This document shows, piece by piece, positions 54,632 to 61,069 of a DNA stretch of 61,069 bases (position 1 is the stretch's first letter; every line of letters starts with the position of its first letter). The translations under genes and the position numbers were made by a program. The stretch is from Micromonospora sp. AMSO31t. GTDB taxonomy: Bacteria; Actinomycetota; Actinomycetes; Mycobacteriales; Micromonosporaceae. Where the stretch lies: positions 1 to 61,069 of the forward strand of contig NZ_WBKT01000018.1 of NCBI RefSeq assembly GCF_008868175.1, read 5' to 3'. The notes under the pieces were generated by a model that saw only the letters and a list, made by a program, of their open reading frames with translations, was not told where the DNA came from and did not search any database.

Positions 54632-55551
54632 CCACGACGAGTCAGCCGGTGGGCACCGGCGTCGCGAGCACCGTGGTGGCGCCGGTGGCGGCGCCCCGGC
54701 CGGAGGCCCGGGACGAGGGCCGGCGGCCGCGCTGGCAGCGCGTCCTGTTCGTGCTCGCCCTGGTGGGCGCGGCGGTGATCTTCCTGCTGCCGTTCGTCTG
54801 GCTGGTCAGCGCCTCGCTGCGACCCCGGGAGTACGTCTTCGCCCCCGGTCTCCTGCCCACGCCGTTCGCGCCGGACAACTACGCCGACGCCTGGCAGGCC
54901 ATGCCGTTGCTCACCTGGCTGTTCAACAGCGTGGTGGTCGGGGTCGCGGCGGCCGCCGCGGCGACCCTGTCCAGCGCCTGGGTGGCGTTCGGGTTCGCGT
55001 ACTTCCGGTTTCCCGGCCGGAACCTGCTGTTCGGCCTGGTCCTCGCCACCATGATGCTGCCGTTCGCGGTCACCATGATCCCGACCTACCTGATCTGGAA
55101 CCGGCTCGGCCTCATCGACACCCAGGTGCCGCTCTGGGCCGGCAACCTCTTCGGGTCGGCGTTCTACATCTTCCTGCTGCGGCAGTTCTTCCTCTCCCTG
55201 CCCCGGGAGTATTTCGAGGCGGCCCGGGTCGACGGGGCGAGCTATCCGCAGCTGTTCTGGAAGATGGCCTTCCCGCTGATCCGCCCGGCCCTGCTGGTGG
55301 CCTTCGTCTTCGAGTTCAAGGCGAGCTGGACCGACCTCGTCAAGCCGCTGATCTACCTGCGCAACGAGCAGCTCTACACCCTGCCCCGGGGGCTCAAGGT
55401 GATCCTCGACCGGTTCGGGTACGGCGGCGAGCAGCAGTGGGAGATCGTGCTCGCCGGCAGCGTGATCGCCACCGTACCCATGATCATCCTGTTCTTCCTG
55501 GCCCAGCGGCACTTCGTGGAGGGCATCGCCACCACCGGCCGCAAGGGCTGA
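54628..55551 (+). CDS. Carbohydrate ABC transporter permease 2 (MalG/UgpE type)
   Basis: A 307-residue permease with an N-terminal cytoplasmic Pro/Ala-rich extension (about 1-35) and six membrane segments; the EAA loop is FEAARVDGASYPQLFWKMAFPLIRPAL. No ATPase gene follows: the next gene is convergent. As in many actinobacterial sugar importers, a shared MsiK-type ATPase encoded elsewhere is probably used (inference). Confidence 0.93.
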   Translation: MTTTSQPVGTGVASTVVAPVAAPRPEARDEGRRPRWQRVLFVLALVGAAVIFLLPFVWLVSASLRPREYVFAPGLLPTPFAPDNYADAWQAMPLLTWLFNSVVVGVAAAAAATLSSAWVAFGFAYFRFPGRNLLFGLVLATMMLPFAVTMIPTYLIWNRLGLIDTQVPLWAGNLFGSAFYIFLLRQFFLSLPREYFEAARVDGASYPQLFWKMAFPLIRPALLVAFVFEFKASWTDLVKPLIYLRNEQLYTLPRGLKVILDRFGYGGEQQWEIVLAGSVIATVPMIILFFLAQRHFVEGIATTGRKG

Positions 55552-55557
55552 CCGCCC

Positions 55558-56391
55558 TCAGCCGGCCGGCTCGTCGAGGAAGGCGAGGGTGACCGCGGCG
55601 AACAGCGGCGAGCTGAAGATGCTGTAGTGGGTCAGCCCGGGCAGGATGGCCAGCGCGTGCCCACCCTTGGGCCGGCCCTCGCCCGCCCAGCCGCCGTCGC
55701 GCAGGCCGCCGTCGAGCAGCTTGAACACCTCCACGTAGTGGCTGGGCGGCGCCATGTCGCCGTCGGCGGCGACGATCAGCGTCGGCACCCGCAGGTTGCG
55801 GACCTCCTCGGTGAGGTCGAAGTCCTGCGCCATCAGCGCGCCGATCTTGTCGAGCAGCCGGGGGAAATCCTCCGGGCGCGGCGCCACCCGCTGGTAGAGC
55901 TGGTACATCGGAGTGTCCTTCATGAACTCCGCGGCGGCGCCGGTCACCTGGCCCTGCTGCGCGCGCATCTCGGCGTAGATCGCGTCCGACCGCACGTGCG
56001 CGGACGCCGCGACGAGCCGGCCGAGCTTCTCCGGGTGGGCCACGGCGGCGCGCAGCGCCACCCCGCCACCGAGCGAATAGCCCACCAGGTCGGGCCGGTC
56101 CAGCCCCAGGTGGTCGATGAGCGCGGCGATGTCGTCGGCCATCGTCCGCAGGTCGAGCGGGCGGTCGACGTCGGCGGTGCGGCCGTGGCCCTGCAGGTCG
56201 ACGGCGATGACCTGGTGCCGCGCGGCCAGCGCGGGCAGCACCGGCCCGAACATCTCACCCGACCCGAGCCCGCCGTGCAGCAGGATCAGCGGGTGCCCGG
56301 TGCCGTGCGTCTCGTAGTAGAGGTTGATGCCGTTGACCTCGGCGTAACGGCCGGTGCCCTCGACGTCCGTGGTCCAGTCAGTGGCGGTCAC
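55558..56391 (-). CDS. Alpha/beta hydrolase
   Basis: A 277-residue hydrolase: oxyanion HGGLGSGEMF, nucleophile Ser in VGYSLGGGVAL, and the C-terminal Asp/His region (IVAADGDMAPPSHYVEVF; LPGLTHYSIF). It resembles esterase/C-C hydrolases that act on small lipophilic substrates. GTG 56391 follows AGGAG at seven bases. It converges on the sugar transporter operon with six bases between stops. No neighbouring pathway indicates a substrate. Confidence 0.9.
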   Translation of the reverse strand: MTATDWTTDVEGTGRYAEVNGINLYYETHGTGHPLILLHGGLGSGEMFGPVLPALAARHQVIAVDLQGHGRTADVDRPLDLRTMADDIAALIDHLGLDRPDLVGYSLGGGVALRAAVAHPEKLGRLVAASAHVRSDAIYAEMRAQQGQVTGAAAEFMKDTPMYQLYQRVAPRPEDFPRLLDKIGALMAQDFDLTEEVRNLRVPTLIVAADGDMAPPSHYVEVFKLLDGGLRDGGWAGEGRPKGGHALAILPGLTHYSIFSSPLFAAVTLAFLDEPAG

Positions 56392-56518
56392 GCTGACGCT
56401 CCTCCCGTGCGCGGTCGGCGGACGCGGCGCGGACCCCGACGGCGCCGGCCGCGAGGTCACGGGCTGCGGCCCCACCCTACGCAGCCGGGGCGCCTCCGCG
56501 CTGTCCCGCCGCGCCGGT

Positions 56519-57283
56519 TCAGGAGAAGTGCGTCCGCGGCCGGGCGAGGCGTTCCCCGTCCACCACCACGTCGACCTTCTCGTTGTAGAACGCGACCAGC
56601 CCGGCGATCGGCAGCAGGGCCGCCGTGGGAAAGCCGTACGACCACGCCAGGTCCGGATGGAGCCGGTCGCCGGCCCGCACCGACCAGTACCCGCTGGTGC
56701 GGCCCTTGTAGGGGCAGGCGGTCCGGGTCGGCGACGCCACGAGGTGCCGGAAGCGCACGTCCGTGCGGTTGAGGTAGTAGCGGGTCGGCAGGCCGGTCTC
56801 GAAGAGCAGCACCGGCGAGGTCGACTCGGCCAGCACCGTCCCGTCCAGTTCGACCCGGACGTGCCGGGTGGAGCGCAGCGCGTCCGCCCGGGCGTACGGG
56901 TTGCGGGGATGGACGAAGACCTCCTCGTCCTCCTCGAACCAGGCGTCCAGCGCGGCCCAGTCGAACCGGACGGTGTCCGCCAGCCCGGGTGGCGCGTCGT
57001 CGCCGTACCACCGGACGCACCCGGCGCGGGCGAACTCGCCGACCCGCAGGCCGTGCAACCGCGCGGTGCCGCGCCGGGTCTCCTCGGAGCGTTGCTCGTC
57101 GACCAGCAGGTCGCGGCGGACGTCGGCGACCGGGACGTAGTACTGCGGGTACGGCGGCCACTCCCAGACGTACCGGGCGCGGGTGGTGTCCAGCACCAGC
57201 TCGCCGGCCAGGAAGGCGCGGATCCGGCGGGGCGCCGGCTCGATCCGGCCCACCTCGGCGGCCGGCTGCGGGTAGTCGGGCAC
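56519..57283 (-). CDS. DUF427 domain protein (two copies)
   Basis: A 254-residue cytoplasmic protein with two DUF427 repeats: the first around IRAFLAGELVLDTTRARYVWEWPPYPQYYVP, the second around VRVELDGTVLAESTSPVLLFETGLPTRYYLNRTDVRF and CPYKGRTSGYWSVRAGDRLHPDLAWSYGFPTAALLPIAGLVAFYNEKVD. Family function is not established. GTG 57283 is preceded by GGAGGAG. It is divergent from the Bcr/CflA-type exporter gene. Confidence 0.9.
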   Translation of the reverse strand: MPDYPQPAAEVGRIEPAPRRIRAFLAGELVLDTTRARYVWEWPPYPQYYVPVADVRRDLLVDEQRSEETRRGTARLHGLRVGEFARAGCVRWYGDDAPPGLADTVRFDWAALDAWFEEDEEVFVHPRNPYARADALRSTRHVRVELDGTVLAESTSPVLLFETGLPTRYYLNRTDVRFRHLVASPTRTACPYKGRTSGYWSVRAGDRLHPDLAWSYGFPTAALLPIAGLVAFYNEKVDVVVDGERLARPRTHFS

Positions 57284-57395
57284 GGTGTCTCCTCCCGGTG
57301 GAACGTGCGGCGGACGGTTCAACGAGCCGATGTGACCTGGGGCACCTTCGGCGAAGGAGGGAATGAGGTCGGACCCTGATGATTTGCTGCCAGGT

Positions 57396-58673
57396 GTGAC
57401 CACTGCGCAGTCCTCTCCCGCCCCGACCGCCGAGACACCCGGTGACCTGATGAGCCGGGGGCAGCAGCTGCGCCTCGTGCTGGTGCTCGGCTCGCTCATC
57501 GCGATCGGGCCGCTGACCATCGACATGTACCTGCCCGCGCTGCCGGCCATCACGGCCGACCTGGAGACCACCTCGGCGGCCGTGCAGCTCACCCTCACCG
57601 GCACCCTCGCCGGGCTGGCCCTCGGCCAGCTGCTGATCGGGCCGCTCTCCGACGCGGTGGGCCGGCGCCTGCCGCTGCTCGCCGGAATCGCGCTGCACAT
57701 CCTGGCCTCGCTGCTCTGCGTGGTCGCGCCGACCGTCCAGGCGGTGGGCGTGCTCCGGGTGCTGCAGGGGCTGGGCGTGGCGGCCACCTCGGTGGTCGCG
57801 ATGGCCGTGGTCCGGGACCTGTTCAGCGGCGCCGCCTTCGCGCGGCTCTTCTCCCGGCTCATGCTGGTGATGGGCGCCGCGCCGATCCTCGCGCCCACCC
57901 TCGGCAGCGCGCTGCTCCGGTGGTCGGACTGGCGGGGCGTGTTCGTGGCCCTCGCCGTCTTCGGGCTCCTGCTGGTCGTGGTCGCGGCGGTCGGGCTCCG
58001 GGAGACCCTGCCGCCGGAGCGGCGCCGGCACGGCGGCCTCGCCGCCGTCGGCCGGGACTACCGCGCGCTGCTGCGGGACCGGACGTTCGTCGGGCTCGTG
58101 CTGGTCGCCGGGCTCGCCATGGCGGCGCTCTTCGCGTACGTGGCCGGGTCGTCGTTCGTCTTCCAGGAGCGGTACGGGCTGGACGAGCAGCAGTTCGGGC
58201 TGGCGTTCGGCGCCGGGGCGGTCGGGCTCATCACCGCCACCCAGCTCAACGTGCGGCTGCTGCGCCGGTACACCCCGCAGCGGATCCTGGTCTCCGCGCT
58301 CACCGTCGGCACCGGGGCCGGGCTCGTGCTGGTGAGCTTCGCCGCCACCGGCGTCGGCGGGCTGCCGGCCGTGCTGGCCTCCCTCTGGGTGGTGCTCGCC
58401 GCGGCGGGGCTCGCCATGCCGAACGCGCCGGCCCTGGCGCTGTCCCGGCACGGGGAGGCGGCCGGCACCGCCGCCGCGCTGCTGGGCGCCGTCCAGTTCG
58501 GCGTCGGCGCGCTCGCCGCACCGCTGGTGGGTGTGCTCGGCACCGGCAGCGTGGCGATGGCCTCCGTGGTGGCCGGTGGCATGGCGGTGGCCCTGGTCGT
58601 GCTGCTCACCGTGGTCCGGCCGGCGCGGCTGGCCGAGGTCGAGCCGGCCGCGGTAGCTGTCGCCGTGCACTGA
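57396..58673 (+). CDS. Bcr/CflA-family multidrug exporter (MFS)
   Basis: A 425-residue drug/H+ antiporter with twelve hydrophobic segments; LIAIGPLTIDMYLPALPAITADLETTSAAVQLTLTG is the typical Bcr/CflA start (D-x-Y-L-P), followed by GPLSDAVGRRLPLL in loop 2-3. Substrates in this group include bicyclomycin, chloramphenicol and sulfonamides; the native role here is unknown. GTG 57396 is chosen since the hydrophobic region begins soon after; the open frame extends 33 bases further upstream. Confidence 0.92.
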   Translation: MTTAQSSPAPTAETPGDLMSRGQQLRLVLVLGSLIAIGPLTIDMYLPALPAITADLETTSAAVQLTLTGTLAGLALGQLLIGPLSDAVGRRLPLLAGIALHILASLLCVVAPTVQAVGVLRVLQGLGVAATSVVAMAVVRDLFSGAAFARLFSRLMLVMGAAPILAPTLGSALLRWSDWRGVFVALAVFGLLLVVVAAVGLRETLPPERRRHGGLAAVGRDYRALLRDRTFVGLVLVAGLAMAALFAYVAGSSFVFQERYGLDEQQFGLAFGAGAVGLITATQLNVRLLRRYTPQRILVSALTVGTGAGLVLVSFAATGVGGLPAVLASLWVVLAAAGLAMPNAPALALSRHGEAAGTAAALLGAVQFGVGALAAPLVGVLGTGSVAMASVVAGGMAVALVVLLTVVRPARLAEVEPAAVAVAVH

Positions 58674-58736
58674 GCGACGGGCTCAGCTCAACCGGCTGCC
58701 ACCGGCGGGGCGGATCGGCGGATAGGGTCGGGAACC

Positions 58737-59666
58737 GTGCGGACCAAGCAGGAGCTGGGGGCGGCGATCCGGGAGCGGCGGCGGGCGGCGCTGGTCGTCA
58801 ACGCGCGCTCCCGCCGGGGCCGCCGGCTCTACGAGACCGTCCACTCCCGACTGCGCGCGGCGGGCTTCACCCTGCTCGGCACGTACCCGGTGGACCGGCC
58901 CGGCGAGCTGGACCGGGTGCTCGCCGAGGCCGCCGACCTGGGGCCGGACCTGCTGGTCGCCGGTGGCGGCGACGGGACCATCGGCGCGGCCGCCCGGCTG
59001 CTCGCCCACCGGGACATGGCCCTGGGCCTCCTGCCATTGGGCACCACCAACAACTTCGCCCGCACCGTCGGCGTCCCGCTCGACCTCGACGCCGCCGTCG
59101 GGCTGCTCACCGGCGGCAAGGTGATCGACGTCGACCTGGGGCTCATCGGCGACACCCGGTTCACCAACCACGTCGGGATCGGGCTGTCGGCCGACATCAT
59201 GCTGACCGCGCCGCCCCGGCTGAAGCGGGTGGTCGGCCGGCTCGCGTACCCGCTGACCGCGCTGGGGCTGCTGGCTCGGCACCGCCCGCTGCGGGTCACC
59301 GTGCGCGCCGAGGGGCGGGAGCACGGCTTCGACACCCACCAGGTGTACGTGGCCAACGGGGGCTTCCACGCCGGCCGGCCGATCACCGCGGACGCCAACG
59401 CCGACGACCGGCTGCTGGTCGCGTACCCGGTGGGTGGGCCGACCCGGCGCGGGCTGCTGCGCGAGACGGCGCGCAACGCGGCGGCCGGGCACCGCCGCAC
59501 CCTCGGCGACGAGCCGTTCCTGGCGGTCCGCCAGCTCTGGCTGGAGACGGACCGGCCGGCGCGGATCGAGGTCGACGGCGAGCCCTACGGCCAGACGCCG
59601 GTGCGCATCGGCCTCGACCCGAACGCGCTGCGCCTCATGGCCGCGGCGGACAGCCCGGACCGCTGA
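58737..59666 (+). CDS. Diacylglycerol-kinase-family lipid kinase
   Basis: A 309-residue DagK/YegS-like kinase: LVVNARSRRGRR near the N-terminus, the nucleotide loop VAGGGDGTIGAAARLL and LGLLPLGTTNNFARTVG, plus a C-terminal beta domain (ARIEVDGEPYGQTPVRI). It phosphorylates a lipid such as diacylglycerol or a sphingoid-like compound. GTG 58737 has a TAGGGT hexamer (58723-58728) eight bases upstream and no Shine-Dalgarno, again suggesting a leaderless transcript. Confidence 0.92.
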   Translation: MRTKQELGAAIRERRRAALVVNARSRRGRRLYETVHSRLRAAGFTLLGTYPVDRPGELDRVLAEAADLGPDLLVAGGGDGTIGAAARLLAHRDMALGLLPLGTTNNFARTVGVPLDLDAAVGLLTGGKVIDVDLGLIGDTRFTNHVGIGLSADIMLTAPPRLKRVVGRLAYPLTALGLLARHRPLRVTVRAEGREHGFDTHQVYVANGGFHAGRPITADANADDRLLVAYPVGGPTRRGLLRETARNAAAGHRRTLGDEPFLAVRQLWLETDRPARIEVDGEPYGQTPVRIGLDPNALRLMAAADSPDR

Positions 59667-59670
59667 GCGC

Positions 59671-59940
59671 TCAGTCCCGGCGGTCCTCGTCCGGGGTCGG
59701 GATCTCCTGGTTCTGCTCCACCGCGTCGGCCGGCGTGACGTCGGCGCGCACCGCGTCGGGCAGGCCGGTGTCGTCGCTGGGCGGCCTCAGCACGCCCTGC
59801 TCGGCCAGGTCCGCCTCGGTCGCCTCCGGCACCGCGTCCGCGATCGTGTCCGGCGGGCCGACCACCGTCTCGTCCTGCCGCTGCTCCTGTGCGTCGGCCT
59901 CCGGTGGCCGGCGCAGCGGATCCTCGTCGCCGATCCTCAT
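59671..59940 (-). CDS. Small acidic hypothetical protein, about 89 aa
   Basis: A highly charged, Asp/Glu/Pro-rich protein (MRIGDEDPLRRPPEADAQEQ…TPDEDRRD) with no hydrophobic core, probably intrinsically disordered. Similar short acidic proteins occur in many Micromonosporaceae-like genomes but I cannot name a family. It converges on the lipid kinase (four bases between stops) and follows the DUF2267 gene by 16 bases. Confidence 0.65.
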   Translation of the reverse strand: MRIGDEDPLRRPPEADAQEQRQDETVVGPPDTIADAVPEATEADLAEQGVLRPPSDDTGLPDAVRADVTPADAVEQNQEIPTPDEDRRD

Positions 59941-59956
59941 CGCGGTACCCCGCCCG

Positions 59957-60355
59957 TCACCGGCTGCGCTGCACGAACGGCGCGGTCTGGTCGGCCACCT
60001 CGCCGAACTCGGTGGGAAGCTGGGCGACCACCTGCGCGTAGCCGGCCGGGTCCACGGCGTCGCGCAGCACGTCGAACACGGCGGTCACCCCGTCCTTCGC
60101 CCGGTCGACGTCGAGGTCGGCGCGCTCGCTGACCCGCTCCACGAAAATGTCGAGCCCGAACCGTTCGCCGGTCTCGCTGCCGCCGAAGGCGTACGCCCGC
60201 AGCGCCTCGGGGAGCCGGTCGGCCAGGTCCCGCGCCTCCCCGCCGTCGATCCGTTCCGCCAGTGTGGTCAACGTGGCCCTCGTGACGGCCGTGGCCTGCT
60301 CCGACGACATGCCGCAGCGCTTCGCCACCGCGCCGATGAACTCGTCCTGGTCCAC
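59957..60355 (-). CDS. DUF2267 domain protein
   Basis: A 132-residue helical protein with DUF2267 features: DEFIGAVAKRCGMSSEQATAVTRATLTTLAERIDGGEARDLADRLPEALRAYA, followed by a second helical repeat (ERVSERADLDVDRAKDGVTAVFDVLRDAV, VVAQLPTEFGEV). Function is unknown. GTG 60355 is preceded by GGGAGG seven bases upstream. The frame is open further upstream but into a convergent-free palindromic region, so this start is preferred. Confidence 0.9.
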   Translation of the reverse strand: MDQDEFIGAVAKRCGMSSEQATAVTRATLTTLAERIDGGEARDLADRLPEALRAYAFGGSETGERFGLDIFVERVSERADLDVDRAKDGVTAVFDVLRDAVDPAGYAQVVAQLPTEFGEVADQTAPFVQRSR

Positions 60356-60418
60356 CTCGACGCCTCCCTCTCGGCTGGGAGAAGCCGTCTTCCCGCGCTC
60401 CGCCCCCGCAAACGGTCC

Positions 60419-60444
60419 GGCGGCCCCGGCGCGCCGGGGCCGCC
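60419..60444 (-). terminator. Perfect 26-bp palindrome downstream of the L,D-transpeptidase
   Basis: The 26 bases equal their own reverse complement, giving a stem of about 11 bp with a minimal CGCG loop, eight bases past the transpeptidase stop. Most likely a terminator for that gene, with the DUF2267 start 64 bases further on. Confidence 0.75.
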
Positions 60445-60452
60445 ATGGACCG

Positions 60453-61069
60453 TCAGCGGTAGACGTGCACCGGGGTGCCGACGCCGATGGTGGCCCAGAG
60501 CCGGTCCATCGCCGGGACGGACACCCGGACGCAGCCGTGGCTGGCCGGGTGGGTGGGCACGGAGGTCGCCCCGTGCACCGCGTAGCCACGGTAGAAGTAG
60601 TTCGGCCGCCACAGCAGGCCGAGGTCGCTCTGCCGCCAGCCGTTGATGCGCCGCTGCACCGTCCAGTTGCCGGTCGGCGTGGGGGTGCTGGCCTTGCCGC
60701 TGGAGGCGTCCAGGATGCGGACCACCGCCCCGTTTCTGGCCAGGTAGACCACCTGGCGGGTGAGGTTGGCCTCCAGCGAGTAGCCGGGGTGGGTGTACTT
60801 CGGCTTCGGGACGACCGGACGGTCGAGCGCCGCCCAGGTGCGCGGCCCGACGATGCCGTCGCGGACCAGGCCGTTGACCTTCTGGAAGGCGACGACCGCG
60901 TGGTGCGTCGACGGCCCGAAGATGCCGTCCACCCCGCCCACGTCGTAGTGCAGCGCGGTGAGCCGCTTCTGCAGTGTGGTGACCGCCGCGCCCCGGGAGC
61001 CCTGCCGCAGCATCGGCCGGCTGGCGGCGGCGAGCGTGACGGCCGGGGCGGGGGCGGCCGAGGCGGCCG
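60453..61069 (-). CDS. Secreted L,D-transpeptidase with peptidoglycan-binding domain (5' end beyond window)
   Basis: The visible 205 residues start inside what looks like the end of a signal peptide (AASAAPAPAVTLAAAS), then a PG_binding_1 domain (LRQGSRGAAVTTLQKRL, VDGIFGPSTHHAVVAFQ) and a YkuD catalytic domain with the active-site motif HGATSVPTHPASHGCVRVS (Cys about 27 residues from the C-terminus). It forms 3-3 crosslinks in peptidoglycan or attaches proteins to it. The start codon lies beyond the right edge; the ATG at 61013 is internal. Confidence 0.93.
   Translation of the reverse strand, partial: AASAAPAPAVTLAAASRPMLRQGSRGAAVTTLQKRLTALHYDVGGVDGIFGPSTHHAVVAFQKVNGLVRDGIVGPRTWAALDRPVVPKPKYTHPGYSLEANLTRQVVYLARNGAVVRILDASSGKASTPTPTGNWTVQRRINGWRQSDLGLLWRPNYFYRGYAVHGATSVPTHPASHGCVRVSVPAMDRLWATIGVGTPVHVYR

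Overview
The window is very GC-rich DNA with a strong G/C bias at third codon positions, many GTG starts, GTGA/ATGA gene overlaps and leaderless-looking start sites. Gene content points to a filamentous actinobacterium, most likely Micromonosporaceae (inference): secreted GH10 xylanase and GH92 mannosidase, streptogrisin-type protease, GAF-ANTAR and STAS regulators, and a eukaryote-style single-chain acyl-CoA carboxylase. No rRNA, tRNA, CRISPR array, transposase or prophage was seen. It reads as ordinary chromosome carrying several saprophytic and catabolic modules. Both ends cut through genes.

Layout. 1-2.7 kb: the 5' part of a secreted xylanase, a secreted serine protease and a small secreted protein. 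2.7-10.6 kb: a Zn-alcohol dehydrogenase/SRPBCC pair, an MFS exporter, a quinol-monooxygenase-like protein and several conserved hypotheticals. 10.7-19.4 kb: a sugar regulon with a GH92 alpha-mannosidase, its LacI-type repressor and a ChvE-MmsAB monosaccharide ABC transporter; matching operator-like palindromes lie before the mannosidase and before the transporter, and an 8-codon leader ORF is coupled to mmsA. 19.4-24.9 kb: an 1819-residue acyl-CoA carboxylase. 25-30.2 kb: a three-gene ABC-2 exporter, one permease of which carries a large extracytoplasmic insert, divergent from a NarL-type two-component system. 30.2-32.7 kb: a MarR-controlled pair, an LLM flavin monooxygenase and an FMN reductase, with five copies of one operator motif. 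32.7-34 kb: a GAF-ANTAR protein and a STAS protein without the usual phospho-serines.

34.1-42.2 kb holds a TetR gene divergent from an eight-gene catabolic operon (three SDRs, an MDR oxidoreductase, a MaoC hydratase, an APH-type kinase, an acyl-CoA dehydrogenase of the ACAD10/11 type and a MalY-like enzyme). Kinase plus dehydrogenase look like the split form of the animal ACAD10/11 fusion, suggesting 4-hydroxyacyl-CoA breakdown. 42.2-43.7 kb: three small secreted proteins around two interlocked promoters. 43.7-46 kb: an AidB-like acyl-CoA dehydrogenase with its TetR regulator. 46-49.2 kb: a polar amino-acid ABC transporter and a thioesterase. 49.2-52.2 kb: a 5'-truncated response regulator, a DUF1905 protein, a sirtuin with a desuccinylase-type signature and an LtrA-like membrane protein. 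52.3-55.6 kb: a carbohydrate ABC importer without its own ATPase. 55.6-61 kb: an alpha/beta hydrolase, a DUF427 protein, a Bcr/CflA exporter, a lipid kinase, two small proteins and the C-terminal part of an L,D-transpeptidase.

No single region is an obviously new defence or mobile system. The best leads are the split ACAD10/11-like operon, the MarR operator array around a two-component flavin monooxygenase, the LacI operator pair with the leader mini-ORF, and the permease with a lectin-like extracytoplasmic domain. All family assignments were made by eye from translated sequence; no database search was run.
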